From: Nocardia salmonicida NBRC 13393
GTDB taxonomy: Bacteria > Actinomycetota > Actinomycetes > Mycobacteriales > Mycobacteriaceae
Length of the DNA stretch: 64,000 nt
Reading direction: 5' to 3'
NCBI RefSeq assembly: GCF_001613085.1
Contig: NZ_BDBR01000042.1
Span: forward strand, 1 to 64,000
The first letter of the stretch is position 1. The number at the start of each line of letters is the position of its first letter. Positions 60,421 to 64,000 of this stretch are shown in pieces. Made by a program: the position numbers and the translations under genes. The notes beneath the pieces were generated by a model. It ran no database searches, had not been told where the DNA came from, and saw only the letters and a list, made by a program, of their open reading frames with translations.

Positions 60421-60770
60421 TGCCCATCGCTCTGGCGAACATCACCATGGACTGCCACAACGCCACCGCCCAGGCCGAGTTCTACGCACAACTGCTCGAC
60501 GTGCCCGTCGACCCGGAGGCATCGCCGTTCTTCGCCACCGTCGGCAAATCCGCCGGCCTCGCCCCGATCCTGATGTTCATCCAGGTCCCCGACAAGACCC
60601 CTGGCAAAAATGTGGTCCACCTGGATTTCCACACGGCGGAGTGGGCCGACTACATCGAACGCGCAGTCAGCCTGGGCGGCAAGCACATCGGCGATTTCGA
60701 CGAGTACGGCATCCAGTGGACCACCCTCGCCGACCCCGAAGGAAACCTCTTCGACATCGGCAAGGACTGA
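60420..60770 (+). CDS. VOC (glyoxalase/bleomycin-resistance fold) protein
   Basis: 116 aa, two beta-alpha-beta-beta-beta modules: ITMDCHNATAQAEFYAQLLD and VVHLDFHTAEWADYIERAVSLGG, ending DPEGNLFDIG. A drug-binding or isomerase role is typical. AAGGAG upstream; start shares one base with the merR stop (TGATG), so it is the likely output of that regulator. Confidence 0.9.
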   Translation: MPIALANITMDCHNATAQAEFYAQLLDVPVDPEASPFFATVGKSAGLAPILMFIQVPDKTPGKNVVHLDFHTAEWADYIERAVSLGGKHIGDFDEYGIQWTTLADPEGNLFDIGKD

Positions 60771-60784
60771 CCCGTGAACTGAGC

Positions 60785-61219
60785 TCAGGCCAGTTCGCGC
60801 GAGAGGTTGCCCAGTACCTCGGCCTGGATCTTCTTCAGGCCGAGCGGGGCGAAGATGCCCTCGAAAATGCCCGAAATGCCGCCCGCACCCTTCCAGGTGG
60901 TCTCGACGGTGACCTTCGAGCCGGTGCCGTCGGGGGTGACGGTCCAGGTGTTGACCATGGTGGAGTTGGCGTCGCGTTCGGTGAGCACCGAATCCGCCAC
61001 TGTCACGGTCGCGCGCACGTTGCGTGAGCGCTTCTCGGTGGCCTGCAGCGTCCACTCCACCACGGTGCCGGCACCGTTGCCGCCTTCGACAACCTTGTAG
61101 TCGCGGTAGTGCGAGGAAAGAATGCGCGGCCGGATCGTCTCGTAATCGCCGATCGCTGCGAGCGTGCGCTGCGGATCCGCGGCGACGACGATCGAACTGC
61201 TGGCGCTGACCTGTCCCAC
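60785..61219 (-). CDS. SRPBCC family protein (Rv3718c type)
   Basis: 144 aa helix-grip fold: SASSSIVVAADPQRTLAAIGDYETIRPRIL at the start (about 5-34), KVTVETTWKGAGGISGIFEG, and a C-terminal helix IQAEVLGNLSREL. Probable hydrophobic-ligand binder. GTG start. Divergent from the FAD oxidoreductase, as in mycobacteria. Confidence 0.85.
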   Translation of the reverse strand: MGQVSASSSIVVAADPQRTLAAIGDYETIRPRILSSHYRDYKVVEGGNGAGTVVEWTLQATEKRSRNVRATVTVADSVLTERDANSTMVNTWTVTPDGTGSKVTVETTWKGAGGISGIFEGIFAPLGLKKIQAEVLGNLSRELA

Positions 61220-61392
61220 TGTTGACTCCTTGCTGGGGGGTGTGGCGATATCTCGACCGTGTTACATCCTGCCCTGTCCCCGACCGGTTCACCCGACCAG
61301 GTCGGGGCGGTGCGGGAACATATACGTGACATTTTGTCGCGGCACGCAAGTATCCGGTGGCCCGGCGGACACGGTCGTACTAGCGTCAAAGG

Positions 61393-62841
61393 GTGGCAGT
61401 GAGTCTTTTGGGTAGGGCTGGTCACGAACCGGCCACACGCGAGTCCGGATATGCCGCGCATCGGGCGGGTGTGGAGCGACTGCTGGAAAGCTATCGCGCC
61501 ATTCCATCCGGCGCCGTGGTCAGACTGGCGAAGAAGACATCGAACTTGTTCCGGGCCAGGGCGGCACCCACCGCGCCCGGTCTCGACGTGTCCGGCCTCG
61601 GGCAGGTGATCGCGGTGGACCCGCAGGCCCGCACGGCCGACGTCGCGGGCATGACCACCTACGAGGACCTGGTGGCGGCCACCCTCCCCTACGGGCTGGC
61701 ACCGCTGGTGGTGCCCCAACTCAAGACCATCACCCTGGGCGGCGCGGTGACCGGCCTCGGCATCGAATCGACCTCGTTCCGCAACGGTCTGCCCCACGAA
61801 TCCGTCCTGGAAATGGACATTTTGACCGGATCCGGCGAGATCGTCACCGCGACGCCCACCGGCGAGCACGCCGACCTGTTCCACGGCTTCCCCAACTCCT
61901 ACGGCACTCTCGGCTACTCCGTCCGGCTCGAGATCGAGCTCGAACCCGTCCTGCCGTTCGTGGAACTGCGGCACGTGCGCTTTCACGACCTGCGCGAACT
62001 GGAAGCCGAACTCGACCGGATCGTCATCGAACGCCGCTTCGAGGGTGAAGAAGTCGACTACATCGACGGCGTGGTGTTCAGCGCGGGCGAGAGTTATCTC
62101 ACTCTGGGTCGCCAGACCGACGAGCCGGGCCCGGTCAGCGACTACACCGGTATGGACATCTTCTACCGCTCCCTGCAGCACCCCGACGGCGTGACGCGCG
62201 ATCGGCTCACCATCCACGACTACCTGTGGCGCTGGGACACCGACTGGTTCTGGTGCTCACGCGCGTTCGGCGCCCAGAATCCGAAGATTCGCAGACTCTG
62301 GCCGAAGTCGAAGCGCCGCAGCAGTTTCTACTGGAAACTGGTCGCGCTCGATCGCAAGTACCACATCGATGATCGCAGGCAGGCCCGCAAGGGCAATCCC
62401 CCGCAGGAACGCGTCGTGCAGGACATCGAGGTACCGGTGCAGCACACCGCCGACTTCGTCGAATGGTTCCTGCGGGAAATACCGATCGAGCCGATCTGGT
62501 TGTGCCCATTGCGCTTGCGTGCGCTCGACGACGCGCCGGCCACGGACGGCGCGCGTCCGTGGCCGCTGTATCCGCTCGAGCCACAGCGCACCTACGTCAA
62601 TGTCGGATTCTGGTCGGCGGTGCCGACCGAGCGAGGTCAACCGGAAGGGGCGGCCAACCGCGCCATCGAGAAGATCGTGTCCGCGTTCGACGGACACAAA
62701 TCGCTCTACTCGGACTCCTACTACGACGAGGCAGAGTTCGCCGAGCTCTACGGCGGCGACACCTATACCGAACTGAAGACCCGTTACGACCCGGACCAAC
62801 GACTGCTGAATCTGTATTCGAAGGCGGTGCAACGCAAGTGA
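61393..62841 (+). CDS. FAD-binding oxidoreductase (Rv3719/BfaA/TmsA-like)
   Basis: 482 aa of the PCMH/DWARF1-type FAD family: MTTYEDLVAATLPYGLAPLVVPQL and GGAVTGLGIESTSFRNGLPHES form the FAD site. Members next to CFA-type methyltransferases reduce the methylene intermediate to give 10-methyl branched fatty acids such as tuberculostearic acid. GTG start; the stop overlaps the methyltransferase start (GTGA). This context makes lipid methyl-branching the likely role. Confidence 0.88.
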   Translation: MAVSLLGRAGHEPATRESGYAAHRAGVERLLESYRAIPSGAVVRLAKKTSNLFRARAAPTAPGLDVSGLGQVIAVDPQARTADVAGMTTYEDLVAATLPYGLAPLVVPQLKTITLGGAVTGLGIESTSFRNGLPHESVLEMDILTGSGEIVTATPTGEHADLFHGFPNSYGTLGYSVRLEIELEPVLPFVELRHVRFHDLRELEAELDRIVIERRFEGEEVDYIDGVVFSAGESYLTLGRQTDEPGPVSDYTGMDIFYRSLQHPDGVTRDRLTIHDYLWRWDTDWFWCSRAFGAQNPKIRRLWPKSKRRSSFYWKLVALDRKYHIDDRRQARKGNPPQERVVQDIEVPVQHTADFVEWFLREIPIEPIWLCPLRLRALDDAPATDGARPWPLYPLEPQRTYVNVGFWSAVPTERGQPEGAANRAIEKIVSAFDGHKSLYSDSYYDEAEFAELYGGDTYTELKTRYDPDQRLLNLYSKAVQRK

Positions 62842-64000
62842 CGACATTCAAGGACCGATCCGAGGTATTGGCAGAGCTGGGGACCCGGCTCAACATCGCC
62901 GAGGTCGTCGAAAGCCTGGTAGACGGCGAGATCCCCGTGCGCGTGACCGCCTACGACGGCAGCGCGACCGGCCCGGAGAACGCGCCGTACACCCTCGAGA
63001 TCAAGACCCCACGCGGCATCAACTACCTGGCGGGCGCCCCCGGCGACCTCGGGATGGCGCGGGCCTACATCGCCGGGGACATGATCGCCGAGGGGGTGCA
63101 TCCCGGTGACCCGTACGACATCTTGAAAGCCATGCAGGACATGAAGTTCCATCGTCCTTCGGCATTGTCGCTGGTCACCATCGCCCGATCGCTGGGCTGG
63201 GAGCGGCTCAAGCCGATCGCGCCTCCGCCGCAGGAGACGCTGCCGCGCTGGCGCCGGATCGCACTGGAAGGCTTGCGCCACTCCAAGACTCGCGATGCCG
63301 AGGCGATCCACCACCATTACGACGTCTCCAACAAGTTCTATGAGTACGTCCTCGGCTCGTCGATGACCTACACCTGCGCGGTGTACGGCGACGAGAACTG
63401 GACGCTCGAGCAGGCACAGGAGAACAAGTACCGCCTGATCTTCGAGAAGCTGCGGTTGAAGGAAGGCGACCGGCTGCTCGACATCGGCTGCGGCTGGGGC
63501 GGCATGGTCCGCTACGCGGCACGCCGCGGCGTGCAGGTGATCGGGGCGACCTTGTCGGCCGAACAGGCCGCCTGGGCGCAGCAGAAGATCGCCGAGGAAG
63601 GTCTGAGCGAGCTTGCCGAGGTCAGGCACAGCGACTACCGCGACATCCCCGAGGGCGAATTCGACGCCGTCTCCTCGATCGGCCTCACCGAACACATCGG
63701 CGTGCACAACTACCCGTTCTACTTCGGCTACATCAAGGACAAGCTGCGGGTGGGCGGGCTGTTCCTCAATCACTGCATCACCCGCCACGACAACACCCGC
63801 ACCACCAAGGCGGGCGATTTCATCGACCGCTACGTCTTCCCCGACGGGGAGCTGATCGGTTCGGGCCGCATCATCTCCGATATCCAGAACGTCGGCCTCG
63901 AAGTGCTGCACGAGGAGAACCTGCGCGAGCACTACGCGCTGACGCTGCACGAATGGTGCAAGAACCTGGTCACCAATTGGGACGCGGCCGTCGCCGAGGT
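62838..64000 (+). CDS. Cyclopropane-fatty-acid-synthase-family methyltransferase (3' end outside window)
   Basis: First 387 codons; the frame is open to the window edge. An N-terminal SCP-like region (1-110) is followed by the AdoMet methyltransferase: HHHYDVSNKFYEYVLG, MTYTCAVY, SAM loop LLDIGCGWGGM (about 212-222), SSIGLTEHIG with the active-site acid, and NHCITRHD. It probably methylates the double bond of oleoyl lipids, with the preceding FAD protein reducing the product (Rv3720/BfaB/TmsB-like). GTG start coupled to that gene. Confidence 0.92.
   Translation, partial: MTTFKDRSEVLAELGTRLNIAEVVESLVDGEIPVRVTAYDGSATGPENAPYTLEIKTPRGINYLAGAPGDLGMARAYIAGDMIAEGVHPGDPYDILKAMQDMKFHRPSALSLVTIARSLGWERLKPIAPPPQETLPRWRRIALEGLRHSKTRDAEAIHHHYDVSNKFYEYVLGSSMTYTCAVYGDENWTLEQAQENKYRLIFEKLRLKEGDRLLDIGCGWGGMVRYAARRGVQVIGATLSAEQAAWAQQKIAEEGLSELAEVRHSDYRDIPEGEFDAVSSIGLTEHIGVHNYPFYFGYIKDKLRVGGLFLNHCITRHDNTRTTKAGDFIDRYVFPDGELIGSGRIISDIQNVGLEVLHEENLREHYALTLHEWCKNLVTNWDAAVAE

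Overview
The window is GC-rich chromosomal DNA from a mycolic-acid actinobacterium (order Mycobacteriales), most likely Nocardia or a close relative. This is inferred from gene content and order, not from a search. The left part follows the M. tuberculosis order acs (Rv3667), a TM protein (Rv3669), ephE-like hydrolase (Rv3670), marP (Rv3671c), NUDIX, TlpA-like, nth, small TM protein, crp (Rv3676), MBL-fold, RidA, DUF4177, two Get3/ArsA-like ATPases, whiB4 (Rv3681c), ponA2 and a metallophosphoesterase (Rv3683). The middle and right parts recover asd-ask-leuA (Rv3708c-Rv3710), murT-gatD (Rv3712-Rv3713), recR-ybaB (Rv3715c-Rv3716c) and an SRPBCC protein, FAD oxidoreductase and CFA-type methyltransferase (Rv3718c-Rv3720). 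Rv numbers are recalled family knowledge.

Layout. 1-18.5 kb: core envelope, DNA-repair and regulatory genes, with nhaA inserted after acs. 18.6-27.5 kb: an accessory stretch that starts at a tRNA-Pro(CGG) gene whose 3' half and terminator reappear about 1 kb downstream on the far side of a YrhK-like membrane protein. It then carries a GntR/FCD regulator with allophanate hydrolase, an ArsC-type arsenate reductase, an APC permease, a secreted serine hydrolase, and a TetR/NTF2-like pair. 27.6-30 kb: asd and ask, with an in-frame internal start for the ask beta subunit. 30-36.5 kb: a TetR/DHFR-like divergent pair, an SRPBCC protein, LtrA, a voltage-sensor-like membrane protein, a Tat-exported cholesterol-oxidase-like GMC enzyme and a TauE/SafE permease. 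36.7-38.6 kb: leuA with a Leu-rich leader peptide and alternative downstream pairings. 38.9-46.5 kb: an orphan EspI-like P-loop ATPase, LysR/EamA pair, Tat-exported FAD amine-oxidase-fold protein, murT-gatD. 46.5-57 kb: a VapC remnant, a bile-acid-symporter-family transporter, and a four-gene minus-strand operon. 57-64 kb: recR-ybaB core block, a MerR/VOC pair and the start of a methyl-branched fatty-acid operon.

The most interesting locus is the operon at 47732-56963. It encodes a DUF2126/transglutaminase-fold protein, a fused circularly permuted ATP-grasp/alpha-E protein, a second transglutaminase-fold protein and a zinc-ribbon HExxH metallopeptidase. These families have been predicted to make and remove peptide or amino-acid tags. 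Here the two largest proteins each carry a long acidic low-complexity insertion. A gene of unknown function starts divergently 131 nt away.

Several regulatory elements can be read directly: near-perfect operators upstream of the GntR regulator, the TetR regulators and the symporter; a MerR-type spaced promoter with a probably leaderless transcript; a CRP-like site upstream of whiB4; and intrinsic-terminator-like hairpins at many convergent junctions. No CRISPR array, IS element, rRNA or prophage was seen.
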